A DNA stretch of 64,000 nt, taken from assembly GCF_017356245.1 (NCBI RefSeq), contig NZ_JAFMZZ010000001.1:1445698-1509697 (forward strand), read 5' to 3'. The position numbers and the translations under genes are program-made. The notes below the pieces were generated by a model, which made no database searches, was not told the origin of the DNA, and saw nothing but the letters and a program-made list of their open reading frames with translations. The DNA comes from Bordetella petrii. GTDB lineage: Bacteria > Pseudomonadota > Gammaproteobacteria > Burkholderiales > Burkholderiaceae_B. Below are positions 9,437 through 18,788 of this stretch, in pieces. Every line of letters begins with the position of its first letter. The first letter of the stretch is position 1.

Positions 9437-9441
9437 TTGCC

Positions 9442-9768
9442 ATGCGTTTATTCGACCTGTTCATGCGCCGCGCCGGGGTGGACCGCGGCGCGCTCAACCG
9501 CCGTCCGGGCACATCGCGCCTGACCATCGAGTGTCCGCGCGACGCCCTGGGCGCCGTCCGCAAGCAGATATGCCTGGATTTCGGGGCCGCCGGCCTCGAC
9601 GTGGCGCAGTTCCAGATCGATTCCGGCCGCGATGCCGATTTCGCCTCTGCCTGCATTACCGTCAATTGCCCGCCCGAGCTGCGGCCCGAGCTCATGTCGC
9701 AGGCACGGCGCTTGCGCGCCAACCCGGCCGTGCGCCACCTGCATTTCGGCACGTCGGCCCGCGCCTGA
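9442..9768 (+). CDS. Small protein with possible ACT-like fold
   Basis: A 108-residue soluble protein without a signal peptide. After a basic N-terminus the body reads as alternating strands and helices (SRLTIECPRDALGAVRKQI, ASACITVNCPPELRPELMSQ, RLRANPAVRHLHFG). This is reminiscent of the ACT-like C-terminal domain of MgtC-type proteins, but that is a weak impression. Its ribosome-binding site GGGAGG is strong yet sits inside a hairpin. A long leader with its own promoter precedes it. The function is not known to me. Confidence 0.6.
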   Translation: MRLFDLFMRRAGVDRGALNRRPGTSRLTIECPRDALGAVRKQICLDFGAAGLDVAQFQIDSGRDADFASACITVNCPPELRPELMSQARRLRANPAVRHLHFGTSARA

Positions 9769-9857
9769 CTACCCGCCGCGCCATCCTGGCGCGGCTCTAC
9801 TACAATGCCATCCCGGGCCCGCGGCCCGCATTTCGTCAGATTTTCCGGATTTTCGGC

Positions 9858-10745
9858 ATGGATCGGCTCGGTTGGCTCGTCCCGTGGGAATTCTCCCCGA
9901 CCCTGGTGGCTGCCTTCCTGGCGGCCATTGCGCTGTTCTTGCGCGGCCAGCGCGTGCACCGGGTCAATGGCGCGCGCCAGTTCTTGTTCTGGGCCGGCAT
10001 GGTGCTGCTGTACCTGTCGCTGCATACCCGGCTCGACTACTACGCCGAGCGCATGTTCTTCATCCACCGCATCCAGCACCTGGTGCTGCATCACTTGGGG
10101 CCGCTGCTGGTCATGGCCGCGTTCCCGGGTTCGGTGATGCGCGCCGGCCTGCCCATGGCCTGGCGGGTGCGGCTGCGCGATTTCCTGCGCACCGGCGGCG
10201 GGCGCGCCCTGGTGGGCGTGCTGACCAATAAATACCTGGTGCCGACCCTGTTCGTGTTCCTGGTGCTGGTCTGGCTGATCCCGTCGGTGCAGTTCTATTC
10301 CATGCTCGACTGGCGCCTGTACCGGCTGATGAACTGGTCGGTGGTGATCAGCGGTTTCATGTACTGGAACCTGATTCTCGACCGGCGGCCCAGCCCGCCG
10401 GCCGCCATGAGCCCCGGCGGCCGGGTGCTGTCGCCCATTCTCACCATGGCCCCGCAGATGGTGGCCGGCGCCGTCATCGCCTTCACCGAATCCGACATCT
10501 ACCCGCTGTTCGAGCTCTGCGGCCGCGCCATTGCCATGTCGGCGCAAACCGACCAGACCATCGGCGGCCTGACCATGTGGATTCCCGCCGCCATGGTGGA
10601 AGTCTTCGGTTTGCTGGTGGCGCTGGGCACCCTGATGCGCCTGTCTGGCAAGGGCCGCCTGCGGCCCGAAGACCGCCAGGCGCGGGCCAGCGCGCGCGAA
10701 CGCGAACGCGCCGCCAAGGCGGGGCAGGCCGTGGCCAGCCCCTGA
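9858..10745 (+). CDS. CtaG-like (caa3-type) cytochrome oxidase assembly protein
   Basis: A 295-residue polytopic membrane protein with about seven hydrophobic helices, matching the CtaG_caa3 family linked to copper insertion or assembly of caa3-type oxidases. The conserved His-rich segment is visible in RIQHLVLHHLGPLLVMA, followed by TNKYLVPTLFVFLVLVW, MYWNLILDRRP, and a late MAPQMVAGAVIAF helix. The C-terminus is basic and cytosolic. The ATG at 9858 begins just before the first helix. No oxidase gene is nearby, so its partner cannot be named. It converges on galU with only 13 bases between stops. Confidence 0.8.
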   Translation: MDRLGWLVPWEFSPTLVAAFLAAIALFLRGQRVHRVNGARQFLFWAGMVLLYLSLHTRLDYYAERMFFIHRIQHLVLHHLGPLLVMAAFPGSVMRAGLPMAWRVRLRDFLRTGGGRALVGVLTNKYLVPTLFVFLVLVWLIPSVQFYSMLDWRLYRLMNWSVVISGFMYWNLILDRRPSPPAAMSPGGRVLSPILTMAPQMVAGAVIAFTESDIYPLFELCGRAIAMSAQTDQTIGGLTMWIPAAMVEVFGLLVALGTLMRLSGKGRLRPEDRQARASARERERAAKAGQAVASP

Positions 10746-10758
10746 ACGCCGCGGCGGC

Positions 10759-11595
10759 CTACGCCACCAGCCCGTGGTACTTGCGGCCCAGGGCCACGGT
10801 GGCCTGGAACATGCCCGCCTTGCTGCCGCAGTCGTAGCGCTGCCCCGCATAGCGGTGCGCAAACACCGGCCGCGCGCCCATCAGGGCGGCAATGCCGTCG
10901 GTCAGCTGGATTTCATTGCCGGCCCCGATCTGCGTGGCGCGCAGGTGGTCGAAGATCTCGGGTTCGAGCACGTAGCGGCCCACCACCGCCAGGGTGGACG
11001 GGGCCTCTTCGGGCGCCGGCTTTTCAACAATGTGCGTGATGCGGGCGGTGCGGTCGTTGATCGGGCGCGCCGCCACGATGCCGTATTTGCGCGTGTCTTC
11101 GCGGGGCACGTCCTGCACGCCCAGCACGCTGGCGTCTTGGGCGTACGAGGCGTCGATAAGCTGTTTCAGCACCGGGGTGTCGGCGTCGATCAGGTCGTCG
11201 GCCAGCAGTACGGCGAAGGGTTCGCTGCCGACCGCGGGGGCGGCCGTCAGCACGGCATGGCCCAGCCCCAGCGGCGCCGCCTGGCGGATGTACAGGCAAT
11301 TGACATGCGCCGGCAGAATGCCGCGCACCATGGCCAGCAGCTCATGCTTGCCCTTGCTTTCCAGGTCGGCTTCCAGTTCGGGGGCGGAGTCGAAGTGGTC
11401 TTCGATGGCGCGCTTGTTGCGCCCGGTAACGAAGATCAGATCGGTGATGCCGGCCGCCACGGCCTCTTCCACGGCGTACTGGATCAGGGGCTTGTCGACC
11501 ACCGGCAGCATTTCCTTGGGCATGGCCTTGGTGGCAGGCAGAAAACGGGTGCCCATTCCTGCGACAGGAAAAACGGCTTTGCGGATTGGGCGCAT
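10759..11595 (-). CDS. galU: UTP-glucose-1-phosphate uridylyltransferase GalU
   Basis: GalU makes UDP-glucose from UTP and glucose 1-phosphate for lipopolysaccharide, capsule or osmoregulated glucans. The 278-residue protein has the nucleotidyltransferase start [20 protein letters not shown], the pyrophosphorylase Lys in [21 protein letters not shown], then LADDLID and [12 protein letters not shown]. Length is normal. It is divergent from the BepA-like gene and stands alone on this strand. Confidence 0.97.
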   Translation of the reverse strand: MRPIRKAVFPVAGMGTRFLPATKAMPKEMLPVVDKPLIQYAVEEAVAAGITDLIFVTGRNKRAIEDHFDSAPELEADLESKGKHELLAMVRGILPAHVNCLYIRQAAPLGLGHAVLTAAPAVGSEPFAVLLADDLIDADTPVLKQLIDASYAQDASVLGVQDVPREDTRKYGIVAARPINDRTARITHIVEKPAPEEAPSTLAVVGRYVLEPEIFDHLRATQIGAGNEIQLTDGIAALMGARPVFAHRYAGQRYDCGSKAGMFQATVALGRKYHGLVA

Positions 11596-11660
11596 GAGGA
11601 CCTCTGGTGGAAAATTGATCGAACCGGCAAACTTTTGCCGGCGGTCGCTATCATATTGCC

Positions 11661-13172
11661 ATGAACCGCAGGCATACGATATTCAGGTATCCCATTGTGC
11701 AGCGCGGGCTGGCCGGCGCCCTGAGCCTGGCCCTGGCCCTGCCCGTTGCGCCGGCCCTGGCCCAGCCCGTGGGCCTGCCCTCGATGGGCGCGGCCTCGTC
11801 GGCCGACTTGTCGCCCGCGCTGGAACGCCAGCTGGGCGAGGCTATCATGGCCCAGGGCAGGCGCGACCCCACCTACATCAATGATCCCGAACTTACCCAG
11901 TACCTGACCACCATGGGGCGCAAGCTGGCCGCCTATTCGCCCGGCACGGTACCCGATGTCGAGATGTTCGGGGTGCGGGACCCCGAAATCAACGCCTTTG
12001 CCATGCCCGGGGGCTTCATCGGGGTCAACAGCGGCCTGATCGTCTCGTCCACCAGCGAATCCGAGCTGGCCTCGGTGCTGGCCCACGAAATCGGCCACGT
12101 CGTGCAGCGCCACATTGCCCGTGGCATGACCCAGCAAAGCCAGAACAGCGTGGTCATGATGGCCAGCATGGCGGCCGCCCTGCTGGCGGCGCTGGCGGGC
12201 GGGAGCGGCAACCTGGCCATGGGGGTGGCGGCCTTCGGCCAGGCCGCCGCCATCAACCGGCAACTGGGCTTCTCGCGCGATGCCGAGCGCGAAGCCGACC
12301 GCGCCGGGTTCCAGATGCTGACCCGGGCCGGCTACGACCCCAACGGCATGGTGCGCATGTTTTCGCGCCTGATGAACGCCTCGCGCCTGAACGAAGGCAT
12401 GGGCGGCGGCGCATGGGCCAGCACCCACCCCCTGTCGATCGAGCGGATGTCGGATATCCAGAACCGCGCCCGCAGCCTGCCGGCCGAGCGCCACGCCGAC
12501 AGCGACGACTTCTGGTACATACGGGCCAAAATGCGCGTCATCCAGGGGCGCGACGCGGTCAGCCTGCGCACGTCCGGGCAGCAATTGCAGGACGAGGCGC
12601 GCACGCTTACCGGCGTGCGCCAGTCGGCGGCCTACTATGGACTGGCGCTGCAGGCCTTCCAGCGCAACAGCCTGGACGAAGCCCAGCGCTATCTCGACCA
12701 GGCCAGCGCCGGGCACAGCAGCCCGCAGCTGGCGCGGCTGGGCATCGACCTGGCGGCCGCCCGCAAAGACAGCGCCCAGGCGCTGTCGCTGGCCTCGGCC
12801 GCCATCAAGCGCTGGCCGCAGCAGCGCGCCCTGGGCATTGCCTATGCCCAGGCCCTGCAGGGCGTCGGCCGCCACGCCGACGCGCAGGCCTACCTGCGCG
12901 ACCGCATCAAGCAGTGGGGCGACGACGAGCCCGGCCTGTACCAGATGCTGGCGCAAAGCGAAGAGCACAACGGGCAGCCGGTGCAGGCGCGCCGCGACAT
13001 GGCCCGCTATTACGTGCTGACCGGCGCCTACGCGGCCGCCGAATCCCAGCTGCAGCAGGCGCGCGGCCTGTCCAAGGATTTCTACGAACAATCGCAGATC
13101 GACGTGCAGATCCGCGAAGTGAAAGACAAACTGGCCGCCGAACGCGACCTGCTGGAACGCTTCAAGGGATAG
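11661..13172 (+). CDS. bepA: BepA-like periplasmic M48 metalloprotease with TPR repeats
   Basis: BepA-type proteins are periplasmic zinc proteases that degrade or chaperone stalled outer-membrane proteins such as LptD. The 503-residue protein has a signal peptide ([20 protein letters not shown]). The M48 motif HEIGH is at residues 142-146, and a probable third ligand lies in [13 protein letters not shown]. The conserved region [11 protein letters not shown] is present, then TPR-like helices from about residue 300 ([20 protein letters not shown] and onward). Length matches BepA (about 490). It is transcribed divergently from galU. Confidence 0.92.
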   Translation: MNRRHTIFRYPIVQRGLAGALSLALALPVAPALAQPVGLPSMGAASSADLSPALERQLGEAIMAQGRRDPTYINDPELTQYLTTMGRKLAAYSPGTVPDVEMFGVRDPEINAFAMPGGFIGVNSGLIVSSTSESELASVLAHEIGHVVQRHIARGMTQQSQNSVVMMASMAAALLAALAGGSGNLAMGVAAFGQAAAINRQLGFSRDAEREADRAGFQMLTRAGYDPNGMVRMFSRLMNASRLNEGMGGGAWASTHPLSIERMSDIQNRARSLPAERHADSDDFWYIRAKMRVIQGRDAVSLRTSGQQLQDEARTLTGVRQSAAYYGLALQAFQRNSLDEAQRYLDQASAGHSSPQLARLGIDLAAARKDSAQALSLASAAIKRWPQQRALGIAYAQALQGVGRHADAQAYLRDRIKQWGDDEPGLYQMLAQSEEHNGQPVQARRDMARYYVLTGAYAAAESQLQQARGLSKDFYEQSQIDVQIREVKDKLAAERDLLERFKG

Positions 13173-13202
13173 GCGGCCTGCGTGGCGGGCCGGGTCGGGC
13201 CA

Positions 13203-13231
13203 GGTGTCAGGCTCCGCAGGTGCCTGACACC
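13203..13231. repeat. GGTGTCAGGC inverted repeat, likely intergenic hairpin
   Basis: GGTGTCAGGC (13203-13212) and GCCTGACACC (13222-13231) form a 10-bp stem with a partly pairing 9-base loop, in the gap between two convergent genes. From memory this sequence is a recurrent intergenic element in Bordetella and relatives. It may end transcription from either side, although no long T-run follows. Confidence 0.65.
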
Positions 13232-13255
13232 GTTCTATTGAGATGGTCGCTGGCC

Positions 13256-14365
13256 TTATTGTCCGGTTTCGAAGAAACGTCCCAGGCGCTGCGGCAGCCA
13301 GCCCAGGTGGGCCGGGAACGGGCCGGTGGGAAAGCCGGCGTGTCCGCCTTCGGCCGGCTGGTGCAGCAGCACGTGGCCCGAGCATTCGCGCGGCGTGGGC
13401 AGGGCGCTTTCGGGCAGGAAAGGGTCGTTGCGCGCGTTCAGCACCAGCGTGGGCACGGCGATGCTGGTCAGCCACGGCTTGCTCGACGCGCGGGTCCAGT
13501 AGTCGAGCGCATTGCGAAAACCATGCATCGGGGCCGTGTAGGCATCGTCGAAGTCGCGCAGGTCGCGCGCGTGGGCGATGCGCATGACATCGATGGCGCC
13601 CGGGAAGCGCCGCGCCTTTTCCAGCACCTTGTGCTTCATGGTTTTCAGGAAATGCGCGCTGTACAGGCGGCGGTTGATGAACCCGCGCGACAGGGTCGTG
13701 CCGCCGGCCACCAGGTCCAGCGGCACAGATACCCCGGCGCACGCCGCCAGCCACGATACATTGCCGCCTTGCTCGCCCAGGTACTTGAGCAGCGCGTTGC
13801 CGCCCAGCGATACGCCCACGGCGTGCCAGCGCGCGTGCGGGATGCGGGCGCGCACGGTGTCGAGCATGAAGCCCACTTCGGTGGAGTCGCCCGAATAATA
13901 GGCGCGCGCCAGCCGGTTGGGCGTGCCCGAGCAGCCGCGAAAGTGCGCCACCGCCACGATCCAGCCGCGCGCCCGGAAATGATGGGCGATGGACTGCGCA
14001 TAGCGGCTGGTGCTGCCGCCTTCCAGCCCGTGCAGCAACAGCAGCGCGGGCGTATCGGGGGTTTGCGGCAGCGATGGCCAGTCGGCGTCGGTGATCCAGC
14101 GGGCGGCGGCGGTCTTGCCGGCGACCACGGGGGCGGCGCTGTCGATGGGATGCCCGTCGGCGCGCTTGTGCGGAAACAGCCCCGGCCCGGTCCAGTCGAT
14201 GTCGATGAAATCGGTATCGGGCGTGTCCACGCGCTGGCGCACGAACGCGATGTGATGATGCTGGGCCACGAAGGCGGCATAGATCGTCTGGCTATGGCAA
14301 CCGGGCAGCCAGGCGGGAACGGGACAGGGCGAGGTATCGAGTCGGGCGGAGGCCAAGCGATGCAC
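13256..14365 (-). CDS. YheT-family alpha/beta hydrolase
   Basis: A putative hydrolase of 369 residues. The family start PAWLPGCHSQTIYAAF is present, followed by LLLLHGLEGG, HFRGCSG, and the nucleophile elbow GVSLGGN. A likely acid (NARNDPFLPE) and histidine (EGGHAGF) follow. The start is uncertain: the frame is open well upstream, but homology begins near PAWLPG. The GTG at 14365 was chosen because it clears the stop of the upstream gene at 14371. Substrates of YheT proteins are unknown; relatives act on short acyl esters. It forms a cluster with the NTF2-like and zinc-finger genes. Confidence 0.85.
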   Translation of the reverse strand: MHRLASARLDTSPCPVPAWLPGCHSQTIYAAFVAQHHHIAFVRQRVDTPDTDFIDIDWTGPGLFPHKRADGHPIDSAAPVVAGKTAAARWITDADWPSLPQTPDTPALLLLHGLEGGSTSRYAQSIAHHFRARGWIVAVAHFRGCSGTPNRLARAYYSGDSTEVGFMLDTVRARIPHARWHAVGVSLGGNALLKYLGEQGGNVSWLAACAGVSVPLDLVAGGTTLSRGFINRRLYSAHFLKTMKHKVLEKARRFPGAIDVMRIAHARDLRDFDDAYTAPMHGFRNALDYWTRASSKPWLTSIAVPTLVLNARNDPFLPESALPTPRECSGHVLLHQPAEGGHAGFPTGPFPAHLGWLPQRLGRFFETGQ

Positions 14366-14370
14366 CCGGA

Positions 14371-14793
14371 TCAGTGCAGCCGGTCGGGCATGTCGTGCAG
14401 GTCGAGTACCCCGGCATCGGCGGGCGCCGGCGATGCGTGGTGCGCGACCATGCGCCACCCGGTCGGCCCCTTGTGATAGATGTTGGTGGCATAGCAGTTG
14501 GCGTACTGCGTGCTGCCGCGCGTGCGCACGGCCACCTGTTCGACCAGCGTGTGCACCGAGCACATCATGCTTTGCATGACCAGCGGGCGCAGCGGCCGGA
14601 TGTGCAGCGGCCCCGCCGCCAGCGTCTGTTGCCAGGATTCCTGCACGGCCGTATGGCCGACCGCGCGCAGCCCGCCCGGATGGATGCAGACGACTTCCTC
14701 GTCGTCGGCCCAGATCTGCATCAGGCGGACGGTATCGGCTTGCTCGAGCGCTTCGTAGAACGCTTGCTCGGCTTCTTCAGGCGTGGCGAACAT
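14371..14793 (-). CDS. NTF2-like (SnoaL/DUF4440-type) protein
   Basis: A 140-residue protein with the NTF2-like cone fold: ATPEEAEQAFYEALEQADTVRLMQIWAD at the N-terminus, then VVCIHPGGLRAVGHTAVQESW and a closing HKGPTGWRMVAHHAS strand. Members of this superfamily are enzymes or ligand binders, and the motif set here does not say which. It ends five bases before the YheT start and begins eight bases after the zinc-finger gene, so the three are probably one operon. Confidence 0.75.
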   Translation of the reverse strand: MFATPEEAEQAFYEALEQADTVRLMQIWADDEEVVCIHPGGLRAVGHTAVQESWQQTLAAGPLHIRPLRPLVMQSMMCSVHTLVEQVAVRTRGSTQYANCYATNIYHKGPTGWRMVAHHASPAPADAGVLDLHDMPDRLH

Positions 14794-14800
14794 GGGGCGG

Positions 14801-15013
14801 TCAGTGGCCGTGGACGACGGTGCCGGGCTTCAGGCGGTATTCGGCGCCGCAGTAGGCGCAGCGCGCCGAACCGGAATGGGTGATGTCGAGGAACACGCGC
14901 GGGTGCATGCTCCAGAGGGGCGCCTTGGGGCCGGGGCAGTACACGGGCAGGTCTTCGGCGCCGATTTCGATGGTTTCGTGCGTGGGCGCGGCGGCAGGGG
15001 CGGCGGCGGTCAT
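14801..15013 (-). CDS. Zinc-finger domain protein (zf-CHCC)
   Basis: A 70-residue protein ending in a CHCC zinc-binding module: VYCPGP, HPRVFLDI and ARCAYCGAEYRL supply Cys, His, Cys and Cys. The module is shared with the mitochondrial complex I subunit NDUFS6. The N-terminus is Ala/Pro-rich. It lies between ilvE and the NTF2-like gene on the same strand, and this ilvE-adjacent position is common in betaproteobacteria. Function unknown. Confidence 0.8.
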   Translation of the reverse strand: MTAAAPAAAPTHETIEIGAEDLPVYCPGPKAPLWSMHPRVFLDITHSGSARCAYCGAEYRLKPGTVVHGH

Positions 15014-15055
15014 GGGGTTTCCTGGAAAAAGCGTAGGGTGGAAGAAAGCGGCGGA

Positions 15056-15976
15056 TCAGACCGGGGTGAGCCAGTGCGCATACTTGGTGTTGCGCCCGCT
15101 GACCAGGTCGAAGAACGCCGTTTGCAGTTTTTCGGTGACCGGCCCGCGCCGGCCCGCGCCGATCTTGCGGTTGTCGACTTCGCGGATGGGGGTGACCTCG
15201 GCGGCGGTGCCCGTGAAAAAGGCTTCGTCGGCGATGTAGATGTCGTCGCGCGTCAGGCGCTTGGTAACCACGGGTATGCCCAGGTCGGCGGCCAGCGCGT
15301 GCACGGTGGAACGCGTGATGCCGGTCAGGGCCGAGGCGATCTCGGGTTCGCACAGCACGCCGTCTTTGACGATGAAGACGTTCTCGCCCGCGCCTTCGGC
15401 CACGAAGCCTTCGGTGTCGAGCAGCAGGGCTTCGTCGTAGCCGTCTTGCAGGGCTTCGGCATTGGCGATGATGGAATTGGCGTAGGTGGTGGCCACCTTG
15501 GCGCGCGGCATGGTGACATTGACGTGCTGGCGCGCGTACGACGACACCTTCACGCGGATGCCCTGCGCCAGGGCTTCTTCGCCCAGGTAGGCGCCCCAGG
15601 GCCAGGCCGCGATGGCCACGTGCACCTTGGCGCCCTTGGGCGACACGCCCATTTTTTCCGAGCCGTAGAACACCAGCGGGCGCAGATAGCAGGATTCGAG
15701 CTGGTTGGCCCGCACGACCTCGCACTGGGCGGCGTTGAGCGTGTCGGGGTCGAACGGCATGGGGATTTGATAGATGTGCGCCGAATTGCACAGCCGCCGG
15801 GTGTGGTCCTGCAGGCGGAAGATGGCGGTGCCGGCGTCGGTTTTGTAGGCGCGCACACCTTCGAACACCGACAGGCCGTAATGCAGGGAGTGGGTCAGCA
15901 CGTGCGTGGTGGCGTCGCGCCATGGCACGAGCTTGCCGTCGTACCAGATGAAACCGTCACGGTCCGCCATCGACAT
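15056..15976 (-). CDS. ilvE: Branched-chain amino acid aminotransferase IlvE
   Basis: IlvE is a fold-type IV PLP enzyme that moves amino groups between glutamate and the branched-chain 2-oxo acids. The 306-residue protein shows the start IWYDGKLVPWRDATTHVLTH, YGLSVFEGVRAY, and the region MPRAKVATTYANSIIANAEA that holds the PLP lysine. Also present are EGAGENVFIV and FFTGTAAEVTPIREVD. Length is normal. Across the intergenic gap lies azlCD, which exports branched-chain amino acids, so synthesis and export are neighbours. Confidence 0.95.
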   Translation of the reverse strand: MSMADRDGFIWYDGKLVPWRDATTHVLTHSLHYGLSVFEGVRAYKTDAGTAIFRLQDHTRRLCNSAHIYQIPMPFDPDTLNAAQCEVVRANQLESCYLRPLVFYGSEKMGVSPKGAKVHVAIAAWPWGAYLGEEALAQGIRVKVSSYARQHVNVTMPRAKVATTYANSIIANAEALQDGYDEALLLDTEGFVAEGAGENVFIVKDGVLCEPEIASALTGITRSTVHALAADLGIPVVTKRLTRDDIYIADEAFFTGTAAEVTPIREVDNRKIGAGRRGPVTEKLQTAFFDLVSGRNTKYAHWLTPV

Positions 15977-16158
15977 GGTATTCCCCCCTTGAAAGAGGCG
16001 CCTATTGTATCAAGCAGCAAGGGTACAATGCCGCGTTTCAGCGCCAGGGCCGCGGGCGGCGCCCCGGACTGGCGCCGCGCCGGACGAGCTGGCGTGCATG
16101 TATGTGCCTTCTTTGATGAATTCCATGCCGTCCAGTTCCATTTGCCAGGGGGCGCCAG

Positions 16159-16911
16159 GTGCCCGCTGACTCTGCCGCCATGCCCGAAGATGCCCGCCTG
16201 GCGCGCCAGGAACGCATCGATGCGTTCCGCCAGGGCGTGCATGCCCTGATGCCGGCCCTGATCGCCACCGGCACCTGGGGCCTGGTCACCGGGGTGGCCA
16301 TGGTCAAGTCGGGCCTGACCGAGTCCATGGCCCTGGCCATGACCCTGCTGCTGTACGCCGGGTCGGCCCAGCTGACCTCGCTGCCGCTGATCGCCAGCGG
16401 CGCCCCGCTGTGGTTGATCTTCATGGCCGGCAGCGTGGTCAACCTGCGCTTCATCATCTTCGGCGCCGCCCTGCATCCGTATTTCCGCCATTTGTCGTGG
16501 CCGCGCCGCCTGGGGCTGGGGTATTTCACCACCGACATGGGCTTCGTGCTGTTCATGCCGCGCTTCGGCGACGCCGCCGAGCGGGGCACGCGCGAGCAGC
16601 TTTGGTATTTCCTGGGCACCATCGCCCCGGGCTGGGTGGTCTGGCAGACCTCGTCGATTGCCGGCATCTACCTGGGCACGCTGGTGCCCACCGCCTGGTC
16701 GCTCGATTTCGCCGCGGTGCTGGCGCTGCTGGCCATTACCGTGCCGCTGGCCAATTCCAGGCCCATGCTGGTGTCCATGCTGGCCGCGGGGCTGACCGCC
16801 TGGGTCGGCCAGCTGCTGCCCCTGCGGCTGGGTCTGGCGGCCGCCGTGATCGTCGGCATCCTGGCCGGCATCGCCGCCGAACGCTATTTCCACAAGGCGG
16901 CCCGCCCATGA
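16159..16911 (+). CDS. azlC: AzlC-family branched-chain amino acid exporter, large subunit
   Basis: A 250-residue inner-membrane protein with at least six hydrophobic helices. AzlC family features include FRQGVHALMPALIATGTWGLV, LLLYAGSAQLTSLPLI and VVNLRFIIFGAALHPYF. AzlC with AzlD forms an exporter for branched-chain amino acids (BrnFE in Corynebacterium). The GTG at 16159 has AGGGGG seven bases upstream; an ATG at 16180 is a possible alternative start. Its stop overlaps the azlD start as ATGA, so translation is coupled. Confidence 0.88.
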   Translation: MPADSAAMPEDARLARQERIDAFRQGVHALMPALIATGTWGLVTGVAMVKSGLTESMALAMTLLLYAGSAQLTSLPLIASGAPLWLIFMAGSVVNLRFIIFGAALHPYFRHLSWPRRLGLGYFTTDMGFVLFMPRFGDAAERGTREQLWYFLGTIAPGWVVWQTSSIAGIYLGTLVPTAWSLDFAAVLALLAITVPLANSRPMLVSMLAAGLTAWVGQLLPLRLGLAAAVIVGILAGIAAERYFHKAARP

Positions 16912-17243
16912 GCTTCTGGCCTTCGGAAATCTACGTCTATTCCGCCATTCTGCTGCTGGCGCTGTGCAGCGTGCTGACCCGGGCGGGTTTCATGCTGTTC
17001 GGCGACTACGTGCCGCTGCCCGACGGCGTGCGCCGCGCCCTGCGCTATGCGCCGGCGGCGGCCCTGACCGCCATCATCGTGCCCGACCTGCTGCCCTGGA
17101 AAGCCGGGGCGGGGCCGGCGTTCGATTACCGCCTGGTGGCGGCCACGGTGGCGGTGGTGGTGTTCCTGCGCACCCGCAGCGCGGTGCTGGTCATCGTGGC
17201 GGGCATGCTGGTGCTGTGGACGCTGCGCTGGCTGGCCGGCTAG
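16908..17243 (+). CDS. azlD: AzlD-family branched-chain amino acid exporter, small subunit
   Basis: A 111-residue membrane protein with about three to four hydrophobic helices. Family features are YSAILLLALCSVLTRAGF, LPDGVRRALRYAPAAALTAIIVPDLL and FLRTRSAVLVIVAGM. It works with AzlC as the second subunit of the export pair. Its ATG overlaps the azlC stop by four bases. Confidence 0.88.
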   Translation: MSFWPSEIYVYSAILLLALCSVLTRAGFMLFGDYVPLPDGVRRALRYAPAAALTAIIVPDLLPWKAGAGPAFDYRLVAATVAVVVFLRTRSAVLVIVAGMLVLWTLRWLAG

Positions 17244-17347
17244 GCGTCCGGGCCGGCTGCGCTAAAATAAAGTTATCCACAGCAATCCGGGCTTGGCAGC
17301 ATACTCGTTTTGTTCTTTTTCATGGCCCCCGGCATCTGCCCATCCTG

Positions 17348-18769
17348 ATGACTGACTCCAATACATCCGCAGCCCCCAGCACCGACGCGCCCACCTCGAC
17401 TTTCGCCGACTTCGGACTGCACCCGCAACTGCTCCAGTCGGTTGCCGACACCGGATACACCACCCCCACGCCGATCCAGGCCCAGGCCTTGCCGGCGGTG
17501 ATGGCCGGGCGCGATGTCATGGGCGCGGCGCAAACCGGCACCGGCAAGACGGCGGCCTTCACGCTGCCCATCCTGCATCGCCTGATGCCGCTGGCCAATA
17601 CCAGCGCATCGCCGGCGCGGCATCCGGTGCGCACGCTCATTCTCACCCCCACGCGCGAGCTGGCCGACCAGGTCTACGAAAGCGTCAAGCGCTACAGCAA
17701 GCACACGCCGCTGCGTTCGGCGGTGGTGTTCGGCGGGGTGGATATCGGGCCCCAGAAAGACGCGCTGCGGCGCGGCTGCGAAATCCTGGTCGCCACGCCG
17801 GGGCGCCTGCTCGACCACGTCGAGCAAAAAACCGTCAACCTGGGCCAGGTGGGCATCCTGGTGCTGGACGAGGCCGACCGCATGCTCGACATGGGCTTCC
17901 TGCCCGACCTCGACCGCATCGTCCGTCTGTTGCCGGCGCAGCGCCAGGGGCTGCTGTTCTCGGCCACCTTCAGCAACGAAATCCGCAAGCTGGGCCGCAG
18001 CTACCTGAACCAGCCGGTCGAAATCGAAGTCGCCGCGCGCAATGCCACGGCCGACACGGTCACCCAGATCGCCTACCAGATGCCCAGCGACGCCAAGCGC
18101 GCCGCGGTGGTGCACCTGGTGAAGTCGCGCGGGCTGAAGCAGGTGATCGTGTTCTCGAACACCAAGATCGGCACGGCGCGCCTGGCGCGCGAACTCGAAC
18201 GCGACGGCGTGCGGGCCGAATCCATCCACGGCGACAAAAGCCAGGCCGACCGCATGAAGGCGCTGGATGCCTTCAAGGCCGGCGAGCTCGAAGTGCTGGT
18301 GGCCACCGACGTGGCCGCCCGCGGCCTGGACGTGGCCGGCGTGCCCTGCGTCATCAATTACGACCTGCCGCACAACGCCGAAGACTACGTGCACCGCATC
18401 GGCCGCACCGGCCGCGCGGGCGCCTCGGGCGAAGCCATCGCGCTGTTCACGGCCGATGAAACCCGCTACCTGCAAGACATCGAAAAGCTGACCAAGCGGC
18501 CGGTGCCGCGCGGCACGCTGGACGTGCCCCAGGACCTGGTGGCGCGCAGCCACACGCGCGATACGCGCGAGCCCCGCGGCCGCGGCCGCGAGCGGCGCGG
18601 GCCGTCGCAGGCTTACGGCGCGCCGCGCCAGCCGGTGGACGATTTCTTCTACAAGCCCTACGAGCCGGCCGCGCCCACCGCCGGTCAGGCCGACTCTCAG
18701 CCCGAATCGCGCCCGGCCGCGTCGAAGCGCCAGGTGGCGGTGCTGCTGGGCGGCAGCCGCAAGCCCTGA
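17348..18769 (+). CDS. rhlE: DEAD-box ATP-dependent RNA helicase, RhlE type
   Basis: A 473-residue helicase that unwinds RNA duplexes, typically in ribosome assembly or mRNA decay. Motifs in order: TFADFGLHPQLL, the Q motif (PTPIQAQALP), Walker A AQTGTGKTAAF, PTRELADQV, TPGRLLDH, DEAD as LVLDEADRMLDMGF, SATF, the C-lobe ATDVAARGLDV, and HRIGRTGRAG. The tail from about residue 385 is Arg/Gly/Pro-rich, as in RhlE. The ATG at 17348 follows a short leader. Assignment to RhlE rather than another subfamily is moderately sure. Confidence 0.88.
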   Translation: MTDSNTSAAPSTDAPTSTFADFGLHPQLLQSVADTGYTTPTPIQAQALPAVMAGRDVMGAAQTGTGKTAAFTLPILHRLMPLANTSASPARHPVRTLILTPTRELADQVYESVKRYSKHTPLRSAVVFGGVDIGPQKDALRRGCEILVATPGRLLDHVEQKTVNLGQVGILVLDEADRMLDMGFLPDLDRIVRLLPAQRQGLLFSATFSNEIRKLGRSYLNQPVEIEVAARNATADTVTQIAYQMPSDAKRAAVVHLVKSRGLKQVIVFSNTKIGTARLARELERDGVRAESIHGDKSQADRMKALDAFKAGELEVLVATDVAARGLDVAGVPCVINYDLPHNAEDYVHRIGRTGRAGASGEAIALFTADETRYLQDIEKLTKRPVPRGTLDVPQDLVARSHTRDTREPRGRGRERRGPSQAYGAPRQPVDDFFYKPYEPAAPTAGQADSQPESRPAASKRQVAVLLGGSRKP

Positions 18770-18788
18770 GCCTGAACCGCCGCGCCCG

